Below are positions 34,545-43,606 of a DNA stretch of 64,000 nt, one piece after another; positions within the stretch are counted from its first letter, which is position 1, and each line of letters starts with the position of its first letter. The stretch covers positions 133,770 through 197,769 of the forward strand of contig CAIPLT010000059.1 in the NCBI GenBank assembly GCA_903865935.1, in the 5' to 3' direction. Source of the DNA: Caldifarciminota bacterium (GTDB lineage Bacteria > Hydrothermota > Tepidihabitantia > Tepidihabitantales > CAIPLT01). The translations under genes and the position numbers were made by a program. Under the pieces are notes generated by a model. That model did no database searches, was not told where the DNA came from, and saw only the letters and a program-made list of their open reading frames with translations.

Positions 34545-35468
34545 TTATCCAACCAAAATCATCTTGAGTAAAGCCATGCGGATATATAGACCATTCTGGG
34601 CTTGGCGGAAATAAGCGGCTCGAGGGTCACTATCGACTTCGATGCTTATTTCATTAACTCGGGGCAGGGGGTGCATGATAATCGCATTCTTTTTCATTAC
34701 CTTTAAAATATCCTTATCAATAATATATTTATCTTTGGCTTTTTCAAAGTCGTCGAGATTTTCACCAAACCGCTCTTTTTGAATTCGCGTCTGGTAAATT
34801 ACATCGACTTGCGACGATACTTTTTTCAGGTCAGTTTCTTCGGCAAAGAACACATTGTGCTTGGTAAGGTAGTTTTTGATATCGCCGCGCATCCGAACCA
34901 CATCCGGCGCAACAAAATAAACCTTGATATTGTTATATTTGGTCAGTAAATACGCTAAAGACCGGACGGTTCGGCTGTTAGCTAAATCACCGACCATTGC
35001 AATTGAAATACCGTCTAATTTCCCGATTTCTTTCTTGATTGTATAGATATCGAGCAGCGCCTGAGTCGGATGTTGACCCGGTCCGTCGCCAGCATTGATA
35101 ACCGGCACCGGTGATACCTTGGCTGCTCTTTCGGCGGCGCCGCTTTCAAAATGACGCAATACAATAACATCGGCATAACTGCCAACGATTCGAATGGTAT
35201 CTTCTAAGGATTCGCCTTTTGCGGTCGATGAAAACTCGCGGGCATTTTCGGTTGAGATTAATTCGCCGCCGAGTTTTAACATCGCCGCTTCAAAGGAAAG
35301 ACGAGTGCGGGTGCTCGGCTCATAAAAAATTGTCGCCATTGTCTTGCCATGCAGAATGTTCGAACCACCCTTTAATGCGATTTTTTCCATCTGGGAGGCG
35401 ACCAAGAAAATATCATCTAATGATTTTCGGTCAAACTGCTGGGCTTTGATGATATGATTTAGTTTCAT
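34545..35468 (-). CDS. pyrB: Aspartate carbamoyltransferase, catalytic subunit
   Basis: A 307-residue enzyme joining carbamoyl phosphate and aspartate. Carbamoyl-phosphate site FYEPSTRTRLSFEAA, HPTQALLDIYTI, aspartate loop HPLPRVNEIS. The usual length. GAGGT stands before ATG 35468. With pyrC it forms a pyrimidine operon; pyrI is not visible. Confidence 0.95.
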   Translation of the reverse strand: MKLNHIIKAQQFDRKSLDDIFLVASQMEKIALKGGSNILHGKTMATIFYEPSTRTRLSFEAAMLKLGGELISTENAREFSSTAKGESLEDTIRIVGSYADVIVLRHFESGAAERAAKVSPVPVINAGDGPGQHPTQALLDIYTIKKEIGKLDGISIAMVGDLANSRTVRSLAYLLTKYNNIKVYFVAPDVVRMRGDIKNYLTKHNVFFAEETDLKKVSSQVDVIYQTRIQKERFGENLDDFEKAKDKYIIDKDILKVMKKNAIIMHPLPRVNEISIEVDSDPRAAYFRQAQNGLYIRMALLKMILVG

Positions 35469-35567
35469 ATCTTTTTTACCTCTTATGAATATATTGAACT
35501 ATATAAAATAAATCAGGATAGATAATTCTTTGTGAAAGGTCGTCAGTCCGTTTTCGACGCCCCATTA

Positions 35568-35795
35568 TTATCGGATGATAATTGAAAGCGGTATTAAAAT
35601 TACGTAACCGGTTACTAACAAGATTGGCGCCAAAACCGTTGAACCTTTGCCAAGTGATAAAAACCCCAAAGCAATTATCGCAATCCCGATAACGAAGAGA
35701 ATAATATTTTTCAGTTTAAATACAATATTGGGACGAGGCGGCAATTTAGGGGTACTAACTTTTTTAACATCTTTTTTCTTATCTGGTTTTGCCAT
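35568..35795 (-). CDS. Small DUF3098-like membrane protein
   Basis: A 75-residue protein with a basic, proline-rich cytoplasmic N-terminus (MAKPDKKKDVKKVSTPKLPP) and two hydrophobic helices (IILFVIGIAIIALGFLSLGK; APILLVTGYVILIPLSIII). This layout resembles the DUF3098 family. No function can be given. It starts 10 bases after the preceding gene and is likely co-transcribed with it. Confidence 0.65.
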   Translation of the reverse strand: MAKPDKKKDVKKVSTPKLPPRPNIVFKLKNIILFVIGIAIIALGFLSLGKGSTVLAPILLVTGYVILIPLSIIIR

Positions 35796-35805
35796 TGGTC
35801 AAATC

Positions 35806-36216
35806 TTACTTTAATTCTTGAGTTCTGTCAAGTTTGTTTTTTATAAAGTTTATTATTGCTTCGGAATTTTCTTTGGGCAATAATAGATGCACACCGCGGA
35901 AATTATCCAGAAAACTCTTTTTGGTGAACGGGCTCAGCACAACCCCGGTTGTTGTAATGTAATATTTGCGAAATCGAGACCATTCGAGTTTATTTTTGAA
36001 TATTTTCTTATCAATGATAATTTCGGTATCGGTTATTGTATAAGTGGTCGGCAAAAAATAGGCGTTAAGCGAAGCAAATAGAACAATCAATGTCAGTATT
36101 GTCCATGGCAAGCCATATAAAACTGTTATCGATATTACAAAAACTCCGAGAATTATCGATGCGAACAGGGTTTTTTTAGGATGTTCTTTTGCCCGATGAA
36201 CCTGCCAGGTGAGCAT
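35806..36216 (-). CDS. Small membrane protein of unknown function
   Basis: A 136-residue protein with two N-terminal hydrophobic helices (TLFASIILGVFVISITVLYG; WTILTLIVLFASLNAYFL) and a soluble C-terminal part rich in beta strands (TYTITDTEIIIDKKIFKNKLEWSRFRKYYITTTG). This layout resembles bacterial PH-domain membrane proteins, but the identification is weak. It lies 37 bases downstream of the tRNA gene and may share its transcript. Confidence 0.6.
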   Translation of the reverse strand: MLTWQVHRAKEHPKKTLFASIILGVFVISITVLYGLPWTILTLIVLFASLNAYFLPTTYTITDTEIIIDKKIFKNKLEWSRFRKYYITTTGVVLSPFTKKSFLDNFRGVHLLLPKENSEAIINFIKNKLDRTQELK

Positions 36217-36253
36217 TATTTTTATATTTAATTCTTGAGATTTGATATTAATG

Positions 36254-36327
36254 TGGGTCCGGTAGGACTTGAACCTACGACCAGCTGATTATGAGTCAGC
36301 TGCTCTAACCAACTGAGCTACGGACCC
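36254..36327 (-). tRNA. tRNA with CAU anticodon (Met elongator or Ile2)
   Basis: A 74-base cloverleaf on the minus strand: acceptor GGGTCCG pairs with CGGACCC, D arm AGCTCAGTTGGTTAGAGC, anticodon loop CTCATAA within the stem GCTGA/TCAGC, T arm GTAGG-TTCAAGT-CCTAC, discriminator A. CCA is not encoded. CAU is shared by elongator Met and lysidine-modified Ile2; the D arm resembles elongator Met. A second, broken copy of its 5' half is at 45812-45852. Confidence 0.93.
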
Positions 36328-36480
36328 AGCTTACTGTTTCAATAGCTTACAGCAAACGTCATTTTTGTCAATACCCGATTCTGCCAAATTTCTGCCTTTT
36401 TTAATACACTTTTACACAGTAAATTCACTGCGTTGTGTAAATGCTTTTTGAAAAATGTGTAACTTGCTGGAAGAACTTAC
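36287..36480. repeat. tRNA-5'-half/flank repeat, copy 1
   Basis: From the anticodon loop of the tRNA rightwards this DNA matches 45812 onwards (anchors: the tRNA 5' half, agcttactgtttcaatagct, and cccgattctgccaaattt), with a divergent patch around 36445-36490. Within it TTTACACA and TGTGTAAA form an 8-9 bp dyad (about 36411-36441), kept in both copies although the bases next to the stem differ. Confidence 0.8.
36344..36371 (-). promoter_or_regulatory. Promoter for the CAU tRNA
   Basis: Minus-strand TTGACA (36371-36366), 16-bp spacer, TAAGCT (36349-36344), 16 bases before the mature 5' end. The TTGACA and spacer flanks are preserved in the copy near 45.89 kb. Confidence 0.5.
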
Positions 36481-36491
36481 ACCACTGCTTA

Positions 36492-36521
36492 TTGACTTTA
36501 GCGCGCAGGAAACTATGTAAT
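36492..36521 (+). promoter_or_regulatory. Module promoter A, copy 1, with dyad around the -10
   Basis: TTGACT (36492-36497) and TGTAAT (36516-36521), spacer 18 (or TATGTA, spacer 16). The -10 is enclosed by CGCGCA and TGCGCG, a perfect 6-bp inverted repeat suited to a repressor. Two other copies stand at 39726 and 46015. Confidence 0.6.
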
Positions 36522-36537
36522 ATGCGCGAAGAAAATA

Positions 36538-36615
36538 ATGCGGGACAACCTTATGGAGTGTAAAGTGCTAAATGACCAATTTATACAATATCGCTTGAAA
36601 CACAACACTTTTTAA
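36538..36615 (+). CDS. Conserved small ORF of the secretome module, copy 1 (25 aa)
   Basis: An ATG about ten bases downstream of promoter A opens a 25-codon frame starting MRDNLMECK and containing FIQYRLKHN. Two diverged copies at 39772 and 46061 keep the same frame, length of core and start without any indel. GAAGAAAATA precedes the ATG. No similarity to a known family is recognised. It could be a small protein, a leader peptide or the decayed head of a gene. Confidence 0.45.
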   Translation: MRDNLMECKVLNDQFIQYRLKHNTF

Positions 36616-36634
36616 GAGATTTTAACTTTTTTAC

Positions 36635-36662
36635 TTGACACAAACTGAACCTCTATTACAAT
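36635..36662 (+). promoter_or_regulatory. Promoter B for the glycosidase gene
   Basis: TTGACA (36635-36640), 16-bp spacer, TACAAT (36657-36662). The leader would be about 227 bases and ends in AAGGAG before ATG 36896. It contains short stem-loops (AGGT...ACCT near 36784; TGTAC...GTACA near 36826 followed by T6). Confidence 0.5.
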
Positions 36663-36895
36663 TCAGATATAAGCAATAGAATTAAATGGGGTAGTCGAAA
36701 TAGTATTTTGAAGTAATTTATTGATAGTGGGGATGCATAATGGTGAGCTAAATGACGTTGAGGTTAGTGATAGAACTTCCAAAGATAGGTTCGAAGAGAC
36801 CTGTAGTGTTTTCTCTTTGATAATGTACAAACGTACACATCTTTTTTCAAAATGAAATCAAATAAATTTTTAATCATTCATTTAAGGAGCAGATT

Positions 36896-39439
36896 ATGAA
36901 AATAAAACTCATACTTATAACATTTTTTGCTATAGTCTTAATAAAAAATATTTTTGGTCAAATCGCATATGTAAAGGTGAATGATAGCAATTTTGAGTTA
37001 AACGGCAATAAATATTATCCTTTAGTTTTGAATTATTTAATATCGTTCACTAAAGACTACAACACAAATACATATTATTTATCTCCAAACTGGAATTACA
37101 GTGACTATTGGGATTACCCATACCCTGGATACCCTGTCGACCCTGGAAGATATTGTTATAGTAAAGATAATGATAAAGAGGTTAGCTTAATAAAACTTGG
37201 AAAAGACTTAACAAGAATAAAAAATATGGGATTTAATACTATACGAGTAGGTATTGCTCCTTACAATAACAATGGAATGTTTGAAATTCCTACAGGATCT
37301 TATTTATCGTACTTTTCAATTGTTGACCAATTACTGAATTCAGTTGCCTCACATAATTTAAAAGCCATATTAATTATTGGTCCACCAAAAGCATGGGAAA
37401 TTCATGAAAGTTATAAAACATATCTTGAAAATATAGCGGGTCATTTAAAAAACAATCAAGCAGTAATGGCGTATGATTTATATAACGAACCATCCCTTAA
37501 TTATTCGCTTGAGAATAGAAATGATAAATATAAAATTTCGAATTGGGTTTCAGAATGGTGTTATACGATCAAAAAATTTGACTCTAATCATTTAATAACA
37601 ATTGGTATTGGTCTTGAAAACACATTATCTTGGGATCCGCTAGTAATGCCAATAGATTTTATTTCATATCATCTTTATTCTGGAATAAAAGATTTACAAG
37701 CTTCTAAAGATATAATAAGTGCCTATCTATATTGGATTGCGAAAGCAATAAAAATGCCTTGGATAATTGGGGAAACTGGTTATACTGGAACAAACGACTT
37801 ATCGATTAATGACCCAAGCGTCGGAACAGAACAAAATCAAGCTGATTATGCATTATTTACAATGCAAAAATCTCTTAACTGTGGATGTCAAGGCTATTCG
37901 TGGTGGCAATATCAGGATATCAATTGGTATGACCCCACAAATGATTCATACTATCAGGTTTATTTTGGTCTAATAAATCGATATGGAAAAACTAACGGTT
38001 TTCTAAATGAAACGGATAAAAAAGCAGCAAATGTATTCTCATCATTCTGGTCAATGATTCCAAATCCGACTAATTGCTCGAAACCAGATAGTTATTATAA
38101 TATTCACAATTATGATACTATAGATTTGACAGGTTGGGTAGTTGATGATAAAGGTTTACCGATTGAAAATGCTTTTATCATGGGGTGGAAACAAATTGAA
38201 GCTTCATATCCGAGTTATATAACATTTTCAGATGCTAATGGTTATTTCGTATTACATTCAAATACACCAAATAACAATATAAATACATTATGGATTTCTT
38301 TTCCCGGGTATTCTGTTGTGACAATAACTAACCCTACATCAGATCATTATTATATGATTAAACCAATTAATTATAATCAATGGACTAAAAAATGGACTAA
38401 CGATGGCAATAATACTATTGACGGTTGGACCGTTCGTAATTTTGATAAATTTTACAAAGGAGATTTTGACGGTAATGGTAAAGATGAATTGTTATGCGTT
38501 CAATATACAGGAGGGGCAAAGGATTGGATGACAATGCTATATTATAATAATTCCACAGGCGACTGGGATTGGGGTTGGAGTAATTATGGCAATTCATCAG
38601 TAGGAGATGGTATTTACCCGTATCGTCATAATTTAATTGTCGGTGATTTCGATGGTGATGGAAGAGATGATATACTAGGCAATCGATATCCTTTTAATGG
38701 TTGGTTAACTACCTTTAAGTTTGGCATAGATGGTCAATTTCATTGGTGGCAGTCAAGTTATGGTTATATAAACGACAATTCTTATCCTTTAAGTTATATT
38801 CAACCATATAACAATTATATAATTGCAGGGGATTTTGATGGTGATGGAAGAGACGACTTATTGGGTTCAGATTTACCAAACGGTTGGACGACTTGGTTTA
38901 AATTCGGATTAAATAATCAATGGCAATGGGTACAGACAGATAATGGTTATACTAACAATCCTTCATATTCAATGAGTTATATGAGACCTTATCGGGACCA
39001 ATATATAGTTGGTGATTTTGATGGTGATGGAAGAGATGAAGTATTAGGAAATGATTTACCAAATGGATGGATGACTTTGTTTGGTTTTGAAAATGACAAT
39101 TGGCAGTGGGTATGGAGTGATGCCGGTAATGATGTCATAGGAATACGCCCATACAGAAATAATTTGATAGTTGGCAATTTTGATGATGATAGCAAAGATG
39201 AATTATTAGGGTTTAAGACATGGGCAACAAAGTTTGATTTTGAATCGGGTAGTTTTATTTGGGGTTGGAGCACATATGATTCAGGAATTCTTTCGGATTG
39301 GACTATACAGCCAGCAGCATTAAAATATTTATCTATCAAAACCTATAAATACTCACCAGATCAGCTAATTGCATTCAGGAAGATTGGTACAATATTTAGT
39401 AAAAAGTTTTTAGTTAATATGTATTCATTTAACAGATAA
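36896..39439 (+). CDS. Secreted GH5-like glycoside hydrolase with FG-GAP repeats
   Basis: An 847-residue protein with a signal peptide (LILITFFAIVLIKNIFGQ). Residues about 20-400 form a cellulase-type TIM barrel: NTIRVGIAP, the acid/base in LYNEPSL (Glu198) and the nucleophile in IIGETGYTG (Glu293). A short Ig-like linker follows (LTGWVVDDKGLPIENAFIMG), then about five FG-GAP/VCBS repeats (GDFDGDGRDDLLG, each with calcium-type Asp) from about residue 520 to 780. It probably cuts a beta-glucan or mannan outside the cell. No type IX sorting domain is seen at the C-terminus, unlike its neighbours. Confidence 0.78.
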   Translation: MKIKLILITFFAIVLIKNIFGQIAYVKVNDSNFELNGNKYYPLVLNYLISFTKDYNTNTYYLSPNWNYSDYWDYPYPGYPVDPGRYCYSKDNDKEVSLIKLGKDLTRIKNMGFNTIRVGIAPYNNNGMFEIPTGSYLSYFSIVDQLLNSVASHNLKAILIIGPPKAWEIHESYKTYLENIAGHLKNNQAVMAYDLYNEPSLNYSLENRNDKYKISNWVSEWCYTIKKFDSNHLITIGIGLENTLSWDPLVMPIDFISYHLYSGIKDLQASKDIISAYLYWIAKAIKMPWIIGETGYTGTNDLSINDPSVGTEQNQADYALFTMQKSLNCGCQGYSWWQYQDINWYDPTNDSYYQVYFGLINRYGKTNGFLNETDKKAANVFSSFWSMIPNPTNCSKPDSYYNIHNYDTIDLTGWVVDDKGLPIENAFIMGWKQIEASYPSYITFSDANGYFVLHSNTPNNNINTLWISFPGYSVVTITNPTSDHYYMIKPINYNQWTKKWTNDGNNTIDGWTVRNFDKFYKGDFDGNGKDELLCVQYTGGAKDWMTMLYYNNSTGDWDWGWSNYGNSSVGDGIYPYRHNLIVGDFDGDGRDDILGNRYPFNGWLTTFKFGIDGQFHWWQSSYGYINDNSYPLSYIQPYNNYIIAGDFDGDGRDDLLGSDLPNGWTTWFKFGLNNQWQWVQTDNGYTNNPSYSMSYMRPYRDQYIVGDFDGDGRDEVLGNDLPNGWMTLFGFENDNWQWVWSDAGNDVIGIRPYRNNLIVGNFDDDSKDELLGFKTWATKFDFESGSFIWGWSTYDSGILSDWTIQPAALKYLSIKTYKYSPDQLIAFRKIGTIFSKKFLVNMYSFNR

Positions 39440-39720
39440 TATCACCCAATTCTGCGGACACAATACATAACAAAAATTCACGATAATGAAATGAAAGTAA
39501 CGGGTACGACTCATAAAATTGGATCGCACCCTTATTATTTGTATTGTTTATGGTGTTGGTGCGGTTAAGGTAAAAACAGTATTGCGGTTGCATTCAAATA
39601 TTTCTCAGTCAAAGTATAGAATAGTTGGAAATTCGTTTTTTACCCTGCCTTATACTGGCAATTCTGCTTCAATTTTTTACTTCCGGTACCTCATAACCAG
39701 TTCGTTATTGGGCTGAAAAA
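39440..39720. other. Spacer with degenerate repeat, no gene seen
   Basis: A tacgactcataaaattggat...gcaccc word at 39508-39535 is a diverged copy of the element at 8384-8412, in both cases just downstream of a secreted-protein gene. Nothing else is recognisable. The 65-codon open frame at 39519 has no support. Confidence 0.4.
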
Positions 39721-39725
39721 AACGG

Positions 39726-39755
39726 TTGACTTTAGAGCGCAGGAAACTATATAAT
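39726..39755 (+). promoter_or_regulatory. Module promoter A, copy 2
   Basis: TTGACT (39726-39731), 18-bp spacer, TATAAT (39750-39755). GCGCA and TGCGC enclose the -10, the same dyad as in the other two copies. Confidence 0.6.
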
Positions 39756-39771
39756 ATGCGCGGAGAAAATA

Positions 39772-39867
39772 ATGTCGTACAACCTTAGAGAGTGTAAATT
39801 ACAAAATGGCCAATTTGTACAATATCGCCTGAAACACAACAGTTTTATCAATTTTAAATTTCATTAA
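39772..39867 (+). CDS. Conserved small ORF of the secretome module, copy 2 (31 aa)
   Basis: Starts MSYNLRECKLQNG and contains FVQYRLKHNSF. GGAG lies six bases before the ATG, a good ribosome site. Compared with copies 1 and 3 the first 24 codons are aligned without gaps; the C-terminal tails differ. Function unknown. Confidence 0.45.
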   Translation: MSYNLRECKLQNGQFVQYRLKHNSFINFKFH

Positions 39868-39926
39868 TCAAGTGGAAACCATTGATTTATATGATTTAAA
39901 TGACTTTAGATAATTGAAGATTTTTC

Positions 39927-39954
39927 TTGACAACACAAGATTAATAATCATAAT
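39927..39954 (+). promoter_or_regulatory. Promoter B for the 1114-residue secreted protein
   Basis: TTGACA (39927-39932), 16-bp spacer, CATAAT (39949-39954). The transcript would have a leader of about 254 bases that includes the hairpin element at 40050-40114. Confidence 0.4.
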
Positions 39955-40049
39955 TGAATCGGTGGTCATTATGACTAACATTCTACACTTCTGTAAGTTA
40001 CCTTTTTTAGTATACAATCGTTTTCTGTTAAATCCTTCAGGAGAAGCAA

Positions 40050-40114
40050 ATGCGGCATTATGCACCTCTTGAGTATCGGGTGACTCAAGAGGAACGTTGT
40101 ATTCTGACCCGCAT
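40050..40114 (+). promoter_or_regulatory. Nested hairpin in the 5' leader
   Basis: CCTCTTGAGT (40065-40074) pairs perfectly with ACTCAAGAGG (40083-40092) around an 8-base loop. ATGCGG (40050-40055) pairs with CCGCAT (40109-40114) outside it. AAGGTGAAGGAGAG follows downstream. It might be a structured RNA regulator or a palindromic inserted element; no known riboswitch class is recognised. Confidence 0.5.
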
Positions 40115-40214
40115 CTCTTCTTATATTTCAAAGTAAGGTGAAGGAGAGATAGTTAATAAGAACCTTACGTAATTAATCTGTACAATGACATAATAATAAC
40201 TTTCGGGGTGAAAT

Positions 40215-43200
40215 ATGAAAAACATAAAGTTAATATTATTTACTTTGATTTTTATTAGCACGGCAATCGCACAAAACGGTGCATGGTATGGGATGGCAAA
40301 CGTTCTGGCGAATATGCAAAACGGATGTTGTATATGCTATGGTGGCAACGATACAATATTTGCTCTTAAGGGAAATTATTCTAAAACTTTTTATGCTTAT
40401 GCTATTTCTCAAAATACTTGGGTAACAGAACAATCTTCTTGGAGTGGCAATGTTTTGGTGGGGCCAGGTGGTTCTATTACTAACGTTGGTACTACTCTTT
40501 ATGCGATTGCGGGTAATCAACAAAGTAATTTTTTCCGTTATCGCTCTCAAAACGGATGGACTCCTTTAATAAATGCCCCTGGTACCTTTACAACAGGTGC
40601 AGCACTTTGCTGGGGTGGTGGAGACACGATATATGCGTTTAAAGGAAATAGCAGAGATTTTTATAGATATAGTATCCAAGGAACAAATTGGCAGACAGCG
40701 CAAATTCCCGGAAATATACCTGCTCCTGGAGCAGGAGCAAGTATGTGTTATTACGAACCCGGTTCGTGCATTTATGGGATTTCAGGAGGAACTACATTCA
40801 ATTTTTGGCGTTACAATATAGAATCACGTACATGGGATATTAATTTGGCTCATCCAATCAGTTATTGGAATGCGGGCGCATCATTAATATGGAATGGCGG
40901 AACGAAAATCTATGGTGTTTTAGGTAATGCTCCTAATGGTGACCGTGATACGATTCTTGTTTATGACATTCCAACGAATGCATGGAAAGATACGATTGTT
41001 GTACCTCATACTACCGGTGGTTCAAATGAAGGAACGGGATTGTTGGCATGGGACAATCGCAAAGGTCAACTACAATTATACATCGCTACCGGAGACAATC
41101 ATAATTATTTCTACCGTTATTGTTTGCCTTTGGTCCAGAAATTTCTACCTTTGGGACAAGATTTTGAAGCCATCCAATTTCCACCTCCGGGCTGGCAATC
41201 AAAATCCGATGTATATACTGATGTTTGGCAAAGAAGTACCAATTATTCAGGTACCACACCATATCAACCCAATATAGCTGTTGATTCTTTTGAACAGGGA
41301 GCAGGGGATCATCAAGCAAGTTTTATTTCACCTAAATTTTTTGTCGGCACTCGACCCGCTTTAATAAAAGTCCGATTCTACATGTACAATACTAATGAAG
41401 GATCAGAACCAGCAGATGAACTTAAAATCGAATATTATAAACCAAATGCCTCGTATCCGGTAACAGTTGCTACTTTCCCAAGACGTGACCCAAGTGTCCC
41501 GCTATGGAATCCAAAAGAAGTCACTTTTGTCGAAACTGATACGATACAAATTGCCTTCCACGGAATTGATGCGGATGGAGACAACTATCCTCTTTTAATA
41601 GATAGTATTAAAATTACTTTAGATACGACTGTACTTTACTCAAATACTTTCCAGGCGACCGCAGCCAATCAATCACGTTTGTTAGCCCGTAAGCCTGAAA
41701 CACAGAGGCTTCATACAATTTTCCGAAAAGCCTTTATGGATGCCTCGGGAAATCCGGATGGCAGAGCACTACTCTATTATTCCTTTTCTGATGATGCTAG
41801 TCATTGGTCTTCCCCAGTTCTAATTGATACGACAAGTTTGGGAGCTGCAAACATACGTTCTTATTCAGCAATTGCAACTGGCGTTTTTGACGGTAAAGAA
41901 CCATGGATTGTTTATGTAAGACCCGATAGAACAGCCCCATATGTCCCTAATGCAATACGAATAGCGATACGAAGACAAAATGGCACATGGAAAAAAGTGA
42001 CCCTGCAAAATATTGTCGGAGAATATATATATGGTGTGTCTATGGCAATGGGTCTAACTCAAGGTATGGAGCAACCTGCACAAGATTTAGCTTATGTTGT
42101 AGCACACACGCATAACATAGTCAGCGGCTATAGACTTCGTTTCTTTGCATTTGAAACTACCGGAACTACTTTTGCTGATATGATATTAGATGAAGGTAAT
42201 GTTAGTCAGCCATCAATTGCAATAACCCCTGGAGATTACATCAATATCGCTTATACGCGTCATGAAGATGGGCAGGACCGCATCTATTATATAACGCATT
42301 CAAATCGAACCGATAATTATTCTACTCGAATGTATGGTATAGATAATTGGGTTGATAGATTACGGGTGTCTCAATTTAATGATTATACTGAACCTGCGAC
42401 TTATCCTTCAGTAGAAGCGTATGGTCAAGCTGTCATTGTTTCTTGGCGTGGTCTGAATGAAGAAGGCAATAATATAGGTGAAATATGGCGACGAGAGAGA
42501 CCCTCTATAAATGACTGGCGCAACCCGCAAATCATGAGTCTAAACAGTACTGAGCAGGAATCAAACTATCCTGTAATGAGTACATTAGGTGCGACTGCAT
42601 ACCAGGAAGATATTAATGGTGTTAATAAAGAAATATATGCTAATTTCTGGCGTACACATATTGTAAATATTAGTAATACTCAGACTCGCTCGCTATTTCC
42701 ACATATAAATGCTGAAGTGCCAGAACCACCTCCTCAATCACCATATGAAATATCTTTAAATACGATTTGGACAGAAAGTCTATCTAAATACGTATATCAA
42801 ATCATGTCTAATCGTTACACATATACCCCAGATAAAAAACTTGAATATTATACTGTCGAGACCGGCGATTCAATCCAATCTCCTTTATGCCTACAACGAG
42901 ATGGTTATATTGCTTATCCGCAATTACCAATAGATTTTGGCAACCAAAAGCTCACTTATGAACTACCTTATCTTAATCCATTATATCATCATAAAATCAG
43001 AGTAGTTGTATTTCAGAGAGCCCAGGGTAGATTCAGACAGAACTTTGTTATCGATAGCATTCCTCTCGGTTCGATTGAGTATGCTCCTAATATTGCTGAA
43101 ACGATTGAAGTTACGATTCCAAAAAGTTGTTATCAGAATGATAGCCGAGCAATACTTGAAATATCCAAAAATCAGGGTCAATTTGTCGCTCTTGCAAAAC

Positions 43201-43559
43201 CACTCATAGTATATCAATACGAAATTCCTGAAACAACAAATAGTAGTGGCACACAGTCTGCTGGTCAAATAACAATTTTAACAAAACCAAGATTGTTTCA
43301 GAATTATCCTAATCCGTTTAGAACACAAACCGCTATCCGCTATTCGCTTCCCGCCCAAAGCAAAGTTAGTTTAATAGTCTATGATATTTCTGGCAGAGAA
43401 GTACGGAACTTAATTGATGAAAATAAAGAACCCGGATTATACACATCTAATTGGGATGGCAAAGATAATCAAGGCAAATCTGTTTCTTCCGGAGTGTATT
43501 TCTATCGTCTGAAAACCGGCGATTATCAAAACACAGACCGCGCAATAATTATAAGATGA
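40215..43559 (+). CDS. Large secreted protein with type IX sorting domain
   Basis: A 1114-residue protein with a signal peptide (LILFTLIFISTAIAQ). Residues about 20-300 hold Kelch/propeller-like repeats (CWGGGDTIYAFKGN, GTTFNFWRYNIESRTWD). A beta-sandwich part follows (QDFEAIQFPPPGWQS, typical of MAM/choice-of-anchor-like domains), then a second propeller-like region. The C-terminus (LFQNYPNPFRTQTAIRYSLP, VSLIVYDISGREVRNLI, SSGVYFYRLKTGD) is a FlgD-like type A sorting domain. No catalytic residues are recognised. A GC-rich hairpin follows the stop. Confidence 0.75.
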   Translation: MKNIKLILFTLIFISTAIAQNGAWYGMANVLANMQNGCCICYGGNDTIFALKGNYSKTFYAYAISQNTWVTEQSSWSGNVLVGPGGSITNVGTTLYAIAGNQQSNFFRYRSQNGWTPLINAPGTFTTGAALCWGGGDTIYAFKGNSRDFYRYSIQGTNWQTAQIPGNIPAPGAGASMCYYEPGSCIYGISGGTTFNFWRYNIESRTWDINLAHPISYWNAGASLIWNGGTKIYGVLGNAPNGDRDTILVYDIPTNAWKDTIVVPHTTGGSNEGTGLLAWDNRKGQLQLYIATGDNHNYFYRYCLPLVQKFLPLGQDFEAIQFPPPGWQSKSDVYTDVWQRSTNYSGTTPYQPNIAVDSFEQGAGDHQASFISPKFFVGTRPALIKVRFYMYNTNEGSEPADELKIEYYKPNASYPVTVATFPRRDPSVPLWNPKEVTFVETDTIQIAFHGIDADGDNYPLLIDSIKITLDTTVLYSNTFQATAANQSRLLARKPETQRLHTIFRKAFMDASGNPDGRALLYYSFSDDASHWSSPVLIDTTSLGAANIRSYSAIATGVFDGKEPWIVYVRPDRTAPYVPNAIRIAIRRQNGTWKKVTLQNIVGEYIYGVSMAMGLTQGMEQPAQDLAYVVAHTHNIVSGYRLRFFAFETTGTTFADMILDEGNVSQPSIAITPGDYINIAYTRHEDGQDRIYYITHSNRTDNYSTRMYGIDNWVDRLRVSQFNDYTEPATYPSVEAYGQAVIVSWRGLNEEGNNIGEIWRRERPSINDWRNPQIMSLNSTEQESNYPVMSTLGATAYQEDINGVNKEIYANFWRTHIVNISNTQTRSLFPHINAEVPEPPPQSPYEISLNTIWTESLSKYVYQIMSNRYTYTPDKKLEYYTVETGDSIQSPLCLQRDGYIAYPQLPIDFGNQKLTYELPYLNPLYHHKIRVVVFQRAQGRFRQNFVIDSIPLGSIEYAPNIAETIEVTIPKSCYQNDSRAILEISKNQGQFVALAKPLIVYQYEIPETTNSSGTQSAGQITILTKPRLFQNYPNPFRTQTAIRYSLPAQSKVSLIVYDISGREVRNLIDENKEPGLYTSNWDGKDNQGKSVSSGVYFYRLKTGDYQNTDRAIIIR

Positions 43560-43570
43560 AGCACCTAAAC

Positions 43571-43595
43571 TGGGGCGGGAAAATATCCCGCCCCA
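43571..43595 (+). terminator. GC-rich hairpin after the 1114-residue protein gene
   Basis: TGGGGCGGG (43571-43579), 7-base AT loop, CCCGCCCCA (43587-43595). A T-rich but not pure T tract follows. The same GGCGGG/CCCGCC design recurs at 45515 and 49701, each just after a gene. Confidence 0.5.
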
Positions 43596-43606
43596 CAATT
43601 TCTAAA

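Noticed and set aside
36826..36850. TGTAC/GTACA hairpin followed by T6 considered as a terminator
   Set aside because: The stem has only five pairs and lies in the leader just before the glycosidase ribosome site; at most an attenuator.
39868..40131. 87-codon minus-strand frame
   Set aside because: It crosses the nested hairpin and the promoter B region; no domain and no promoter of its own were found.
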